DNA of 64,000 nt. Source: an uncultured Gammaproteobacteria bacterium. Its GTDB lineage: Bacteria; Pseudomonadota; Gammaproteobacteria; PS1; Pseudothioglobaceae. The stretch's first letter is position 1; every line of letters begins with the position of its first letter. Positions 10,432-19,885 of this stretch are shown piece after piece. Position numbers and translations under genes: made by a program. The notes under the pieces were generated by a model. That model was not told the DNA's origin, made no database searches, and saw nothing but the letters and a program-made list of their open reading frames with translations. The DNA is taken from positions 1 through 64,000 of the forward strand of contig CABXIU010000008.1 in the NCBI GenBank assembly GCA_902512305.1, in the 5' to 3' direction.

Positions 10432-10530
10432 AATAAGCTCCTTTTATTTTTATATTTATTCTAACACTTTCAATTTAAAAGTTATTAGCAGTTAATATAA
10501 TAACTTTTAAATGGATTTAAATATTAAAAA

Positions 10531-10567
10531 AAAATTGCCCGTGTTTATCTAAACTACGGGCAATTTT
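10531..10567 (-). terminator. Intrinsic terminator/attenuator between proX and proW
   Basis: Perfect 12-bp arms (AAAATTGCCCGT at 10531-10542, ACGGGCAATTTT at 10556-10567) with a 13-base loop; the A-run to its left becomes a U-tract for leftward transcription. It lies 39 bases after the proX stop and 100 bases before the proW start. It should let abundant proX mRNA accumulate while only a fraction of transcripts reach proWV. Confidence 0.85.
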
Positions 10568-10605
10568 TATTTTATATAGTAAGTATTAACTTACTGATCT
10601 TTCAT

Positions 10606-11616
10606 TTATAGAGAAGCTTCAACTGCGGCAGCAACATCTGCGCTAACCCATGGCTTCCAAACATCTCCATGAGAAGACAAGAATTCAACAGAAGCGTCCG
10701 CTCCAGTTCCACCAGTGTCTTCCATCCAAACTAGCATTTCGTTCATGACAGTACCTGGCCATGTACGGGCAGCAAAGTAACCCATAGCTTCTGATGGACC
10801 GTTGTAGTACATGTTGTCACTCAATAGAGTGTTAACGCGCGATTCAATCCATGCTGATGGCTCAGGATCTGAACAGTTATCACCACCTAGTGCAATACAT
10901 CCAACCCAGTTGTCATCACCAGCATAAGGTACACCGAAGTCAACAGCTCTTAGGTCATACTTTCCAACTAGTGAAGTTGGGTTCCAGTAGTAACCGAACC
11001 AGTTTTCACCTTGCTCAGATGCCTTAGCAATTGAACCGTCAAGACCTGCAGCTGAGCCAGGATCAATCAAGTTCCAACCCAAAGCTTCCATATCGAACGC
11101 TTTGTAAAGGCTTTGATTTGAGAGTTGACATCCCCAACCAGCAGGACAGCCATGGAAGGCGCCTCTTGAAGGATCTTCTTTGTCTGGGAATAAGTCAGGA
11201 CGTGCAAGAATTGCTTGCGCTGTTGTTAGCTCTGGATGAGCGTCAAGCGTGTGAGGTAAAACCCACCAGCCTTCTCCAAGACCACTCATTGGCGCAATAT
11301 TACCAATATGTAAACGACCTGCACCAACAGCACTATCAACTAGATCTGCCATCGCATTTGCCCAAATCTCTGGCGCAACGTCAGGTTGTCCAGTTTCATT
11401 CATTGAAGTGAATGTAGGCATTGTTGAACCAGCAACTAGCTCAACCTCACAGCCCATTGCTTCCAACATAGCTTTATCAACATTTGCCATCAATGAAGCT
11501 GAAGCCCAGTTCATATCTGCAATTGTAATTTTTCCACAAGCAGCATTTGCTGAAGTGCTGAGCATAATAGCTGCAGCAATTGCACCAAATACTTTAGTAG
11601 TGAATTTAATATTCAT
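10606..11616 (-). CDS. proX: Glycine betaine/proline-betaine periplasmic binding protein ProX
   Basis: This is the solute receptor for the ProWV importer, an OpuAC-family periplasmic protein of 336 residues. A classic signal peptide ends at SANAACG (cleavage near 25). The mature part has many tryptophans that could form an aromatic cage for a quaternary amine (for example WWVLPH, WFGYYWNP, DDNWVG). It is first in the proX-proW-proV unit, followed by a terminator-like hairpin, and has a strong ribosome-binding site (AGGAGA). Betaine is the likeliest ligand; other methylated osmolytes such as DMSP or choline cannot be excluded. Confidence 0.92.
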   Translation of the reverse strand: MNIKFTTKVFGAIAAAIMLSTSANAACGKITIADMNWASASLMANVDKAMLEAMGCEVELVAGSTMPTFTSMNETGQPDVAPEIWANAMADLVDSAVGAGRLHIGNIAPMSGLGEGWWVLPHTLDAHPELTTAQAILARPDLFPDKEDPSRGAFHGCPAGWGCQLSNQSLYKAFDMEALGWNLIDPGSAAGLDGSIAKASEQGENWFGYYWNPTSLVGKYDLRAVDFGVPYAGDDNWVGCIALGGDNCSDPEPSAWIESRVNTLLSDNMYYNGPSEAMGYFAARTWPGTVMNEMLVWMEDTGGTGADASVEFLSSHGDVWKPWVSADVAAAVEASL

Positions 11617-11647
11617 ATATCTTTCTCCTAAAGGATTATTTTAAAAA

Positions 11648-11684
11648 CAGAGAGTGAAGAATTTCATACTCTGAGAAGATTATA
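11648..11684 (-). promoter_or_regulatory. proX promoter -10 with a downstream inverted repeat
   Basis: On the minus strand TATAAT (11684-11679) lies 63 bases before the proX start; the -35 region is poor. Immediately downstream, arms at 11648-11658 and 11663-11673 match at 9 of 11 positions (CAGAGAGTGAA / TTCATACTCTG). This covers about +1 to +25 of the transcript, suiting either a repressor site or a leader hairpin in an osmoregulated gene. Confidence 0.5.
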
Positions 11685-11748
11685 GCAATAGAAAGAGGAT
11701 TAATTATATTTTTTTTAGAAAAAACTTATTGTTTTTTTTTAATATTTA

Positions 11749-14352
11749 TCAATCTTCAGAGAGAATATCATTCTCATCCTGCTCTTCCTGCTCTTCCTGC
11801 TCTTCATCATCAGATTCTGCAATTTTTGCAACTGAAACGAGCGCTTCATCATCAGCAATGTTGATTAAGGTAACACCTTGAGTATTTCGACCAATTATTG
11901 ATACGTCGGATGCCCTGGCTCTGACGAGAGTTCCTTTATCTGAAATTAACATCATTTCATCTTCATCGGTGACCTGAATGGCTCCAACAACTTGTCCATT
12001 TCTATCTGATGTTTTAATTGAAATAACGCCTGATCCGCCCCTTGCCTGTGTGCGATATTCATCCAATTGAGTTCTCTTGCCATAACCTTTTTCTGTTGCA
12101 GTAAGGATTGGGTCATCTGATTCAGCAACTATGAGTGAAACGACTTTATCTTTGTCAGCTAACCTTATACCTCTAACACCAATTGCAGTTCTTCCAACTG
12201 ATCGGACATCTGACTCTCTGAATCGAATAGATTTCCCAGCAGAAGAGAATAGAAGAATGTCATGCTCACCTGCAGTTATCTCAACACCTACAAGTTTGTC
12301 ATCATCTCTTAATTCAATTGCAATGATGCCACCCTTTCTTGGCCTTGAGAAATTTGTAAGAGAGGTTTTTTTACAAGTGCCAGAGCTAGTTACCATAAAG
12401 ACATACTGCTCATCTGTAAACTCTTTTACAGGAAGTATTGCGTTGATTGACTCATCCTTCTCTAATGGTAAGAGATTAATGATTGGCTTTCCTCTTGAAA
12501 TTCTTGAGGCCATTGGAAGTTCATAGACTTTTAGCCAATGAACCTTGCCTGTAGAAGAAAAACAAAGAACAGTGTCATGGGAATTAGCAACAAACAATTG
12601 ATCTACAAAATCTTCATCTTTCATCTTGGTGGCTGCTTTACCTTTTCCACCTCTTCTTTGTGCGTGATAATCACTCAGGGATTGGGCTTTTACATAACCA
12701 CCATGAGAGAGAGTGACAACCCTATCCTCTTGAGCAATCAAATCTTCGAGAGTCAAATCAATCTTATCCTCTAAAATTTCAGTCATTCTCTCAGAACCAA
12801 AGCTATCTCTAATCTCAATAATTTCATTTCGAATCACATCCATCAAAAGATCTGGTGTTTGAAGAATGTCTAATAGGTTTTTAATTTGCTCAAGTAACTC
12901 ATTAAATTCATTAAAAATTTTGTCTTTTTCAAGTCCAGTTAATCTGTGAAGCTTTAAGTCAAGAATTGCTTGGGCTTGCTTCTCTGATAACTGGTAATCA
13001 CCATTTTTCTGAAGACCAAAACCAGGGTCCAGGTCTTGAGGCTTGAACTGTGCCATATCTCTATCGCCAATTAGCTCTTTTATTACAGAACCTTGCCAAG
13101 TTCTTGCAACTAATCCGTCTTTAGCTTCGCTTGGATTTGATGCAGCCTTAATCAGTTTAATAATTTCATCTATATTAAAGAGTGCAACCGACAAACCTTC
13201 TAATAAATGTGCGCGATCTTTCGCTTTATTTAGCTCAAAGATAGAGCGTCTAGTGACTACCTCTCTTCTGTGAGCAATGAATGCATTTAATACAGATTTA
13301 AGATTCATTAATTTTGGCATACCGTGATCAATTGCGACCATGTTGATACCAAAAACCGTTTGCATCTCGGTAAGCTTGTATAGGTTATTAAGCATAACCT
13401 CTGGCACCTCACCACGACGAAGCTCTACGACCATCCTCATGCCATCTTTGTCTGATTCGTCTCTGAGTCCAGTAATACCATCAATCTTCTTATCTTTAAC
13501 CAGCTCTGCAATTTTGCCAATCAGCCTAGCCTTGTTCACTTGATAAGGCAGCTCAGTAACTACAATACTTAATTTATCTTCACCCTCAATGTGTGATCTT
13601 GAGCGTAAATAAATTTTTCCTTTTCCTGTCTCATAGGCTTCACGGATTCCACTTGCGCCATTGATTATTCCTGCCGTTGGAAAGTCTGGGCCAGGGAGCA
13701 CTTCTAACAATTCATCTACCGTAATATCTTCATTATCTATCACTCTAAGACAAGCTTCTGTGACCTCTGTAAGATTATGAGTTGGAATATTTGTGGCCAT
13801 ACCAACAGCAATACCAGAAGAGCCATTAATTAATAAATTAGGAACTCGAGTTGGAAGAACTGAAGGCTCACTTTCAGAGCCATCGTAATTGTCAATAAAA
13901 CCGACTGTCTCTTTATCTAGGTCTCGAAGCAGCTCATGCGAAAGCTTAGTCATTCGAATTTCTGTGTATCTCATAGCAGCGGCACGATCGCCGTCTACAG
14001 AGCCAAAGTTACCTTGACCATCAACCAGTATGCTTCTCATGGCAAATGGCTGAGCCATTCTTACAATCGTGTCATAAACTGCGGTGTCGCCATGAGGGTG
14101 ATACTTACCAATCACATCACCAACGATTCGGGCAGATTTCTTATAGGATTTATTGTAATCATTTCCAAGAACATCCATAGCGTATAAAACACGTCTATGA
14201 ACTGGTTTTAAGCCATCCCTTACATCAGGGAGTGCCCTTCCAACAATGACACTCATGGCGTACTCTAAATAAGAGTCGCGCATCTCATCTTCTATTGTAA
14301 TAATTGGGAATTTTTGCTCAAGAATTTCTTTAGAATCAATATCGTCAGACAT
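11749..14352 (-). CDS. gyrA: DNA gyrase subunit A
   Basis: GyrA cuts and rejoins DNA in the gyrase tetramer that introduces negative supercoils. At 867 residues it is full length. The winged-helix segment contains [11 protein letters not shown] with Thr at the position of E. coli Ser83 (a natural variant in some genera), and [11 protein letters not shown] carries the catalytic tyrosine. The C-terminal domain has the GyrA box QRRGGKG, which separates it from ParC. The tail is strongly acidic with a repeated EEQ motif. It stands alone, far from gyrB. Confidence 0.98.
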   Translation of the reverse strand: MSDDIDSKEILEQKFPIITIEDEMRDSYLEYAMSVIVGRALPDVRDGLKPVHRRVLYAMDVLGNDYNKSYKKSARIVGDVIGKYHPHGDTAVYDTIVRMAQPFAMRSILVDGQGNFGSVDGDRAAAMRYTEIRMTKLSHELLRDLDKETVGFIDNYDGSESEPSVLPTRVPNLLINGSSGIAVGMATNIPTHNLTEVTEACLRVIDNEDITVDELLEVLPGPDFPTAGIINGASGIREAYETGKGKIYLRSRSHIEGEDKLSIVVTELPYQVNKARLIGKIAELVKDKKIDGITGLRDESDKDGMRMVVELRRGEVPEVMLNNLYKLTEMQTVFGINMVAIDHGMPKLMNLKSVLNAFIAHRREVVTRRSIFELNKAKDRAHLLEGLSVALFNIDEIIKLIKAASNPSEAKDGLVARTWQGSVIKELIGDRDMAQFKPQDLDPGFGLQKNGDYQLSEKQAQAILDLKLHRLTGLEKDKIFNEFNELLEQIKNLLDILQTPDLLMDVIRNEIIEIRDSFGSERMTEILEDKIDLTLEDLIAQEDRVVTLSHGGYVKAQSLSDYHAQRRGGKGKAATKMKDEDFVDQLFVANSHDTVLCFSSTGKVHWLKVYELPMASRISRGKPIINLLPLEKDESINAILPVKEFTDEQYVFMVTSSGTCKKTSLTNFSRPRKGGIIAIELRDDDKLVGVEITAGEHDILLFSSAGKSIRFRESDVRSVGRTAIGVRGIRLADKDKVVSLIVAESDDPILTATEKGYGKRTQLDEYRTQARGGSGVISIKTSDRNGQVVGAIQVTDEDEMMLISDKGTLVRARASDVSIIGRNTQGVTLINIADDEALVSVAKIAESDDEEQEEQEEQDENDILSED
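11781..11807 (-). repeat. gyrA: Short 9-bp tandem repeat encoding the acidic GyrA tail
   Basis: The unit GCTCTTCCT occurs twice head to tail (11781-11789, 11790-11798), followed by a partial third copy. It encodes repeated Glu-Glu-Gln near the GyrA C-terminus. A unit of nine bases keeps the frame, so copy-number change would only lengthen or shorten the acidic tail. Confidence 0.7.
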
Positions 14353-14458
14353 AGAATAAACCTAAATAAATAAGTAGATTTTATTGTACCCTAGATAGGC
14401 TAAAAACACACCAAAAAATTGGCTATTTTTCTAAGAAAAAAATGATTATGAGGAAGTA

Positions 14459-15514
14459 CTAAGAATTACGCTTTTTAATCGATTGAGCAAGTCTTCTCAA
14501 TAGTGACTCTGTGTCCTTCCAACCAATACAGCTATCAGTTATGCTGACCCCATATTTTAAGGAAGAGAGTGGCCCAACTTTTTGATTTCCCTCATTTAAA
14601 TGTGATTCAATCATAACACCAAAGACAGAGTCAGAACCATCTTCAATTTGAGATGCAATATTCTCACCAACCTTCAATTGATTTTTAAACTGCTTTTCCG
14701 AGTTGGCATGCGAGAAATCAACCATTACCTTAGAAACAAGTCCTTTCGCTTTTAATTTTTCACAGGTATTTTCAACATGCTCTTTTGAGTAATTTGTACC
14801 ATTTTTCCCGCCTCTAAGTATGATATGGGCAGTATCATTGCCAAGTGAGGTAAAGTGGCTAATTCCACCATCCTTATTAACCGACAAAAGATGGTGAGGG
14901 CTATTGGCCGATTGAATAGCATCAATGGCGATTTCTAACGAGCCTCCAGTACCATTTTTAAATCCTACAGGACAAGATAGCGCTGATGCAAGCTCTCTGT
15001 GAGATTGACTTTCAGTAGTTCTAGCACCAATAGCTCCCCATGAAATTAAATCTGATAGGTACTGTGGAGTTAAAACATCTAAATATTCAACGCCCACTGG
15101 AATAGAGATTTCACCTAAATCAACTAATAACTTTCTTGCGGTTTCAAGACCTTTATCAATATCAAAGCTTTCATCTAGATAAGGATCATTAATTAATCCT
15201 TTCCATCCAACTGTTGTTCTTGGTTTTTCAAAATAGACACGCATAACAATGAATAAATCTTCAGCTAGTTCTTCTTTAAGCTCAAGAAGATTATGAGCAT
15301 ACTCCATTGCGGCTTTCGTGTCATGAATTGAACAAGGGCCTACGAGAACCATAAGCCGGTTATCGTTGCCATAGAGAATATTTTTAATTGTATTTCTTGA
15401 ACTTACAACAACAGAAGCTGCCTTCTCAGATAATGGCAACTTATCAATAAGAGTATTTGGTGACACCATCGGCGCACTTGAAATAATTCTTACATTATCT
15501 GTATTGTGTTTCAT
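14459..15514 (-). CDS. aroG: 3-deoxy-7-phosphoheptulonate synthase (class I, AroF/G/H type)
   Basis: DAHP synthase condenses phosphoenolpyruvate and erythrose 4-phosphate in the first step of the shikimate pathway. The 351-residue protein has the type I features: LVGPCSIHD, MRVYFEKPRTTVGWKGLINDP in the active site, GARTTESQSHRELAS, and VMVDFSHANS near the C-terminus. Which of the E. coli feedback variants (Phe, Tyr or Trp sensitive) it resembles cannot be told by eye. It is three bases downstream of folE2, so both are probably on one transcript. Confidence 0.95.
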   Translation of the reverse strand: MKHNTDNVRIISSAPMVSPNTLIDKLPLSEKAASVVVSSRNTIKNILYGNDNRLMVLVGPCSIHDTKAAMEYAHNLLELKEELAEDLFIVMRVYFEKPRTTVGWKGLINDPYLDESFDIDKGLETARKLLVDLGEISIPVGVEYLDVLTPQYLSDLISWGAIGARTTESQSHRELASALSCPVGFKNGTGGSLEIAIDAIQSANSPHHLLSVNKDGGISHFTSLGNDTAHIILRGGKNGTNYSKEHVENTCEKLKAKGLVSKVMVDFSHANSEKQFKNQLKVGENIASQIEDGSDSVFGVMIESHLNEGNQKVGPLSSLKYGVSITDSCIGWKDTESLLRRLAQSIKKRNS

Positions 15515-15517
15515 GAC

Positions 15518-16309
15518 TTACTTTTGTCTAGTGATTGATGCGTATGCAGAGTGATTATGAATAGACTCAAAATTTTCTGATTCAAGGCAATAGTAATTTA
15601 TTTTCTTATCAGAATTCAATTCTACAGCTATATCTCTCACTATGTCTTCAACAAAAGCGGGGTTTTCGTAAGCTCTCTCCGTAACAATCTTTTCGTCATC
15701 ACGCTTCAATATTGCATAAAGCTCACTTGATGCTTTTTTTTCTGCTAAATCTATCAAATCTTCTAGGTAAAGAGTTTCACCTTCCGAAGCTTTTGCTTCA
15801 ATGGTAATGTGAGATCTTTGGTTATGAGCTCCATACTTAGATATGCTCTTAGAGCAGGGACAAAGACTAGTCACAGGGACGACAACTTTAATAGTTAATT
15901 CTGACTTGTCATCAACAATACTTCCAGTTAATGTGGCCTTGTAGTCAAGCAAGCTTTGGACCCCAGAAGATGGGGCTTTTTTATTACGAAAAAAAGGAAA
16001 TTCAACAATGATCTGAGCATCAGAGGAGTCGAGCCTATCAGCAACTCTTTGAACAAGATCCATAAAACTATCAATACTAAAATTGCACTCGTCATCATTC
16101 AAAATTTCAACAAACCTTGACATATGAGTACCTTTAACGTTTTCAGGTAGCTTAACCGTCATTGTAAAGTTTGCAACTGAGGGATGAGATTCGTTAGCCC
16201 TATTAACAAAGTTTATTGGATGAAGAATATCCTTAATACCAACCTGGTTGATAACGATATTACGTAAATCTTTCGAATTTTGAGTATCCGGCAATAGTGT
16301 ATTTTTCAT
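15518..16309 (-). CDS. folE2: GTP cyclohydrolase FolE2 (type IB)
   Basis: FolE2 opens GTP to dihydroneopterin triphosphate, the first step to folate (and queuosine). The 263-residue tunnel-fold protein shows the family motif with the metal/catalytic cysteine in SLCPCSKSISKYGAHNQRS (about residues 146-164), and SHPSVANFTM near the start. Type IB enzymes work with several metals and often replace zinc-dependent FolE under zinc limitation. It is first in a pair with aroG and has a leader of about 165 bases. Confidence 0.95.
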   Translation of the reverse strand: MKNTLLPDTQNSKDLRNIVINQVGIKDILHPINFVNRANESHPSVANFTMTVKLPENVKGTHMSRFVEILNDDECNFSIDSFMDLVQRVADRLDSSDAQIIVEFPFFRNKKAPSSGVQSLLDYKATLTGSIVDDKSELTIKVVVPVTSLCPCSKSISKYGAHNQRSHITIEAKASEGETLYLEDLIDLAEKKASSELYAILKRDDEKIVTERAYENPAFVEDIVRDIAVELNSDKKINYYCLESENFESIHNHSAYASITRQK

Positions 16310-16375
16310 TGTTTATTGTTCCGATTGAACTATTGAACACACAGACACTTCAACTTGCCAATTATGACCGTCAGG

Positions 16376-16393
16376 CCTGGCAAAGTCGCCAGG
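16376..16393 (-). other. Hairpin in the folE2 5' leader
   Basis: CCTGGC (16376-16381) and GCCAGG (16388-16393) form a 6-bp G+C-rich stem with a 6-base loop, standing out in A+T-rich surroundings. It lies in the leader between the predicted promoter and folE2. I recognize no known riboswitch. The rest of the 258-base gap between parC and folE2 holds nothing else I can support. Confidence 0.4.
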
Positions 16394-16477
16394 GTATTTT
16401 CTCAATGTATGAGTAGAAGTAAAGTTAGTAACAATTTTTAGTACGAGCATATTCGGAAAAATTGATAAAAAAGCGGC

Positions 16478-16483
16478 ATTATA
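16478..16483 (-). promoter_or_regulatory. -10 element for folE2-aroG
   Basis: On the minus strand GGTATAATG gives a consensus TATAAT, 168 bases before the folE2 ATG. A second TATAGT lies about 20 bases further upstream. -35 matches are weak for both. Confidence 0.45.
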
Positions 16484-16567
16484 CCTGCTTAAATCTTACT
16501 ATACCACCTACAATTATTGTGAGAATTGGCAAAATAAAAGAAGAAACTGAAAATTTATTTGATTGGC

Positions 16568-18811
16568 TTAGTCGATTTTGTCAATACCTAGAGCTTTTCC
16601 ATGAACACCAGGTATAGTTAGGCCCTTCCTTGCACGATGACTCGTAAAATTGACTAAATCTTCAAAAGAGTAGTTTTTGTGTTTTTTCCCATTTCCGTAC
16701 TCTACACGTAATTTTTGACTACTTTTTATGGTACAGATGCCAATTAAAAACTCTTCACGCGCCAGAAAATCTTCGTTTTTAATCTGAATAAGCTTATTAC
16801 CCTTACCTTTTGAAAGCTGAGGAAGCTCTGAGACAGGGAATATTAGCAACCTAGCTCTATTAGTTACTACAGCTAAAAAGTCAGATTCTATATCATCTAC
16901 TTTCGTAATTCTCATCGTTTTTGCTTGTTTAGATAGTGTTATTGTATGCTTTCCAGACTTAATTTTTGATTGTAAATTACCTAAGGTCGATATAAAGCCA
17001 TAGCCTGCGTCAGACGACAGTATGACTGGTTGATCATCGCCTCCCATAACAACGTCAATAAACTCAGCACCAATTGGCGGCGTCAACCTTCCTGTTAGCG
17101 GTTCCCCTTGCCCTCTAGCACTTGGAAGCGAGTTTGCTAATAAAGTATAAGACCTTCCAGAAGAGTCAATAAAAATAGCCATTTTATTACTCCTACCTTT
17201 AGCATCCTTTAAAAACGAATCTCCAGACTTATAATTTAAAGAAGCAGAATCGATATCATGCCCTTTGGCCGCCTTTACCCAGCCTTTTTCACTAAGAACA
17301 ACAGTCACATTTTCAGCTGGAATCATATCTTCATCATTAAAAGCCTGTGCTGAAACTACATCAGATACGATTTGACAACGCCTCTTATCTCCAAATTCTT
17401 CTAGAATAACCCTCAACTCTTTTTTAATATATGTCTTTAATCTTGTTTCACTTGAAAGCAACAGTTCAATTGACTTACTCTCCTTATCTAGCTCATCTGC
17501 CTCAGTCTTTATTTTTATTTCTTCAAGCTTAGCTAAATGACGTAACTTTAACTCTAAGATAGCTTCTGCTTGAACTTCAGTAATTTTGAATTTTTTAATA
17601 AGGACTGGTTTTGGTTTTTCTTCGCTTCTAATGATTGCTATTACTTCATCAATATTTAGATAAGCGATTAGTAATCCATCTAAAATATGAAGTCTATCTA
17701 AAATTTTATTCAGTCTGGAATTCAGTCTTTTAACAACAACCTGCATTCTGAATTGCAGCCACTCTTTTAGTAATAAAATTAATGGCTTAACTTGGGGCTT
17801 ACCATCCAGCCCAATGACATTCATATTAACCCGATAATTTTTCTCAAGATCGGTTGTCGCAAATAAATGGAGCATCAATTGATCGCAATCCACCCTATTA
17901 GATCTGGGAACAATAACTATACGTGTTGGATTTTCATGATCAGACTCGTCTCTAAGATCATCCACAAGCGGAAGTTTTTTATTTCGCATCTGGGTAGCAA
18001 TTTGAGCAATTACTTTTGCTCCCGAGGTTTGATATGGTAGCGCCTCAATTATAATTTCACCGTCCTCTTTAATATAACTTGCCCTCATTTTGACTGATCC
18101 ATTTCCAGTCTCATAAATTTGATAGAGCTCTTCTTTTGAGTTAACTATAAAGGCATTTGTTGGATAGTCAGGCGCTGGAAGAATTTTTAATAAACTCTCT
18201 AAATCAGTTGATGGCCTTTCAAGAAGCTGAATACAGGCACTTATTACCTCAATAAGGTTGTGCGGAGGCATATCTGTTGCCATGCCCACAGCAATTCCTG
18301 AAGCCCCATTAAGCAGTAAATTTGGAACTTGTGCTGGTAATTGTTGAGGCTCTTTAATCGTTCCATCAAAATTGTCTATCCATTCCACTGTGCCCTGATT
18401 TATCTCACTCAAAAGCAAATCAGCATAGGGAGACAATTTTGACTCTGTGTATCGCATTGCAGCGAACGACTTTGGATCATCTGGAGCACCCCAATTACCT
18501 TGTCCATCTATAAAGGGATATCGATAAGAAAAAGGTTGGGCCATGAGAACCATTGCTTCATAACAAGCGCTATCACCATGAGGATGAAACTTACCTAAGA
18601 CATCTCCGACTGTTCTGGCTGATTTTTTGAATTTAGCGGTTGACTTGAGACCAAGCTCACTCATCGCATAGATGATTCTTCTCTGGACTGGCTTTAATCC
18701 ATCTCCAACAAAAGGAAGTGCACGATCTAGAATGACATACATTGAGTAATCAAGGTAAGCGCGCTCACTATACTCCCCAACGCTTTGTTGCTCAATGCCG
18801 TTTTGGCTCAT
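16568..18811 (-). CDS. parC: DNA topoisomerase IV subunit A
   Basis: ParC with ParE decatenates replicated chromosomes. The 747-residue protein resembles GyrA at the N-terminus: [12 protein letters not shown] has Ser and Glu at the quinolone-contact positions, and [12 protein letters not shown] holds the catalytic tyrosine. The C-terminal beta-pinwheel is shorter and lacks the GyrA box, which identifies it as ParC. parE is not next to it. Only 109 bases separate its start from hinT, and they contain a palindrome. Confidence 0.97.
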   Translation of the reverse strand: MSQNGIEQQSVGEYSERAYLDYSMYVILDRALPFVGDGLKPVQRRIIYAMSELGLKSTAKFKKSARTVGDVLGKFHPHGDSACYEAMVLMAQPFSYRYPFIDGQGNWGAPDDPKSFAAMRYTESKLSPYADLLLSEINQGTVEWIDNFDGTIKEPQQLPAQVPNLLLNGASGIAVGMATDMPPHNLIEVISACIQLLERPSTDLESLLKILPAPDYPTNAFIVNSKEELYQIYETGNGSVKMRASYIKEDGEIIIEALPYQTSGAKVIAQIATQMRNKKLPLVDDLRDESDHENPTRIVIVPRSNRVDCDQLMLHLFATTDLEKNYRVNMNVIGLDGKPQVKPLILLLKEWLQFRMQVVVKRLNSRLNKILDRLHILDGLLIAYLNIDEVIAIIRSEEKPKPVLIKKFKITEVQAEAILELKLRHLAKLEEIKIKTEADELDKESKSIELLLSSETRLKTYIKKELRVILEEFGDKRRCQIVSDVVSAQAFNDEDMIPAENVTVVLSEKGWVKAAKGHDIDSASLNYKSGDSFLKDAKGRSNKMAIFIDSSGRSYTLLANSLPSARGQGEPLTGRLTPPIGAEFIDVVMGGDDQPVILSSDAGYGFISTLGNLQSKIKSGKHTITLSKQAKTMRITKVDDIESDFLAVVTNRARLLIFPVSELPQLSKGKGNKLIQIKNEDFLAREEFLIGICTIKSSQKLRVEYGNGKKHKNYSFEDLVNFTSHRARKGLTIPGVHGKALGIDKID

Positions 18812-18839
18812 TCTTTTCCTAAATTAAAATTAATACAGA

Positions 18840-18858
18840 ATTCAAAATAATTTTGAAT
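18840..18858. promoter_or_regulatory. Perfect 19-bp palindrome upstream of parC
   Basis: ATTCAAAAT and ATTTTGAAT flank a single A, 29 bases before the parC ATG. A poor TATTAA -10 lies between it and the gene, so the palindrome would cover the -35 region. It could be an operator; it is all A+T except one C/G pair, so chance is a real possibility. Confidence 0.3.
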
Positions 18859-18895
18859 GGATTATATTTTAATTGAACTCCTTAGTCAGTAATCA

Positions 18896-18924
18896 TTAAT
18901 TCTTTCATATCTGGAAAGAATTAA
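18896..18924 (-). terminator. Hairpin overlapping the hinT stop codon
   Basis: TTAATTCTTTC (18896-18906) and GAAAGAATTAA (18914-18924) are perfect 11-bp arms with a 7-base loop. The stem includes the hinT TAA. No U-tract follows, so it may stabilize the mRNA end or pause polymerase instead of acting as a full intrinsic terminator. Confidence 0.45.
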
Positions 18925-19259
18925 CCCGGTGGCCAAGTCATCTGACGACCACCTAGACAATGCAGGTGAATATGTGAAACGGTCTGGCCACCGTATTCAT
19001 TACAATTCATTACCAACCTGTATCCTTTTTCTGCAAATCCACGCTCTTTAGCAACATTAGCAGCAGTAATACTCAGTCTACCCATTAAGGCTTCATCAGA
19101 GGCATCATTGGCATTTGCAATATGCTCTTTAGGTATAACTAAAAAATGTTCGGGCGCTTGAGCATTGACATCCTTGAAAGCTAATACTCTGTCATCAGAA
19201 TAAAGAATATCGCCAGGTATATCACCTTTAATTATTGAACAAAAAATACAATTTTCCAT
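18921..19259 (-). CDS. hinT: HIT-family nucleotide-binding hydrolase (HinT-like)
   Basis: A 112-residue histidine-triad protein that would hydrolyse AMP-linked phosphoramidates. It begins with the CIFCSII zinc-type motif seen in bacterial HinT, contains HFLVIPKEHI, and ends with the catalytic triad HIHLHCLGG followed by a WPPG tail. Substrate in the cell is uncertain for the whole family. It is followed by a strong hairpin. Confidence 0.93.
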   Translation of the reverse strand: MENCIFCSIIKGDIPGDILYSDDRVLAFKDVNAQAPEHFLVIPKEHIANANDASDEALMGRLSITAANVAKERGFAEKGYRLVMNCNEYGGQTVSHIHLHCLGGRQMTWPPG

Positions 19260-19319
19260 AATTCAATTTTATATCTTTAAAAAAACTAATATAAACAAAT
19301 TCTAGCAGAGTTTAAAGAT

Positions 19320-19826
19320 TTACCAATACTTAGGATAACTGCGATCTACTGATAAATTGTTATAAAACAAGGCTACTAAAACTATAAGTATCGACCCTAT
19401 AATTGTGGGCATCCATAAGAACTCCCATTGAGCACCAAGCAAAAACACAATAAAAGGATTAGAGCCTGCCGGGGGATGAGGAACACGTAAGTACTGCATG
19501 ACTGCAATTGCAAAAGCTAATGCTAAAGCCATACTCCACCAATCTGAACTAACAAAATGATAGAAAATAAGTCCAATAAGAGTAGTCACAAAATGCCCTA
19601 AGATAACATTTCGAGGCTGTGCAAATGGAGAGTCAGGAAGCACAAACAAAACAAAAATTGAAGCTCCAAATGAACCCATAATAATTGGTTGCTTAGTGAA
19701 ATATGCTAAATAACCAATGACACACGCTGCAAGAAAAACGCCTAGAGATATAAAACCTAATTCTTTGAATGGTGGTCTTGGAGGGATTGGTGCAGGAGAG
19801 CCTTTAAGTTTAGTTAGATATGTCAT
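19320..19826 (-). CDS. HPP-family integral membrane protein
   Basis: A 168-residue protein with about four to five hydrophobic helices. It contains RVPHPPAGSNP, the His-Pro-Pro element that names the HPP family. Some family members have been linked to nitrite transport into plastids, but the bacterial role is not settled. The opening PAPIPPRPPF is proline-rich and cytoplasmic. No partner gene is indicated; it stands alone between hinT and a DMT permease. Confidence 0.75.
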   Translation of the reverse strand: MTYLTKLKGSPAPIPPRPPFKELGFISLGVFLAACVIGYLAYFTKQPIIMGSFGASIFVLFVLPDSPFAQPRNVILGHFVTTLIGLIFYHFVSSDWWSMALALAFAIAVMQYLRVPHPPAGSNPFIVFLLGAQWEFLWMPTIIGSILIVLVALFYNNLSVDRSYPKYW

Positions 19827-19885
19827 TATTTATTCTGAAATATAAATTGAGAAAGAATTATATACTAGATTTTTTTTCTAAAGCT

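Noticed and set aside
11031-11411. 126-codon open frame on the plus strand inside proX
   Set aside because: Antisense to proX, which has a signal peptide, ribosome-binding site and family motifs.
16376-16403. CCTGGCGAC...TGCCAGG on the minus strand looks like the two ends of 5S rRNA
   Set aside because: Only the stem ends match; there is no room for the ~100-base body, so this is a chance hairpin.
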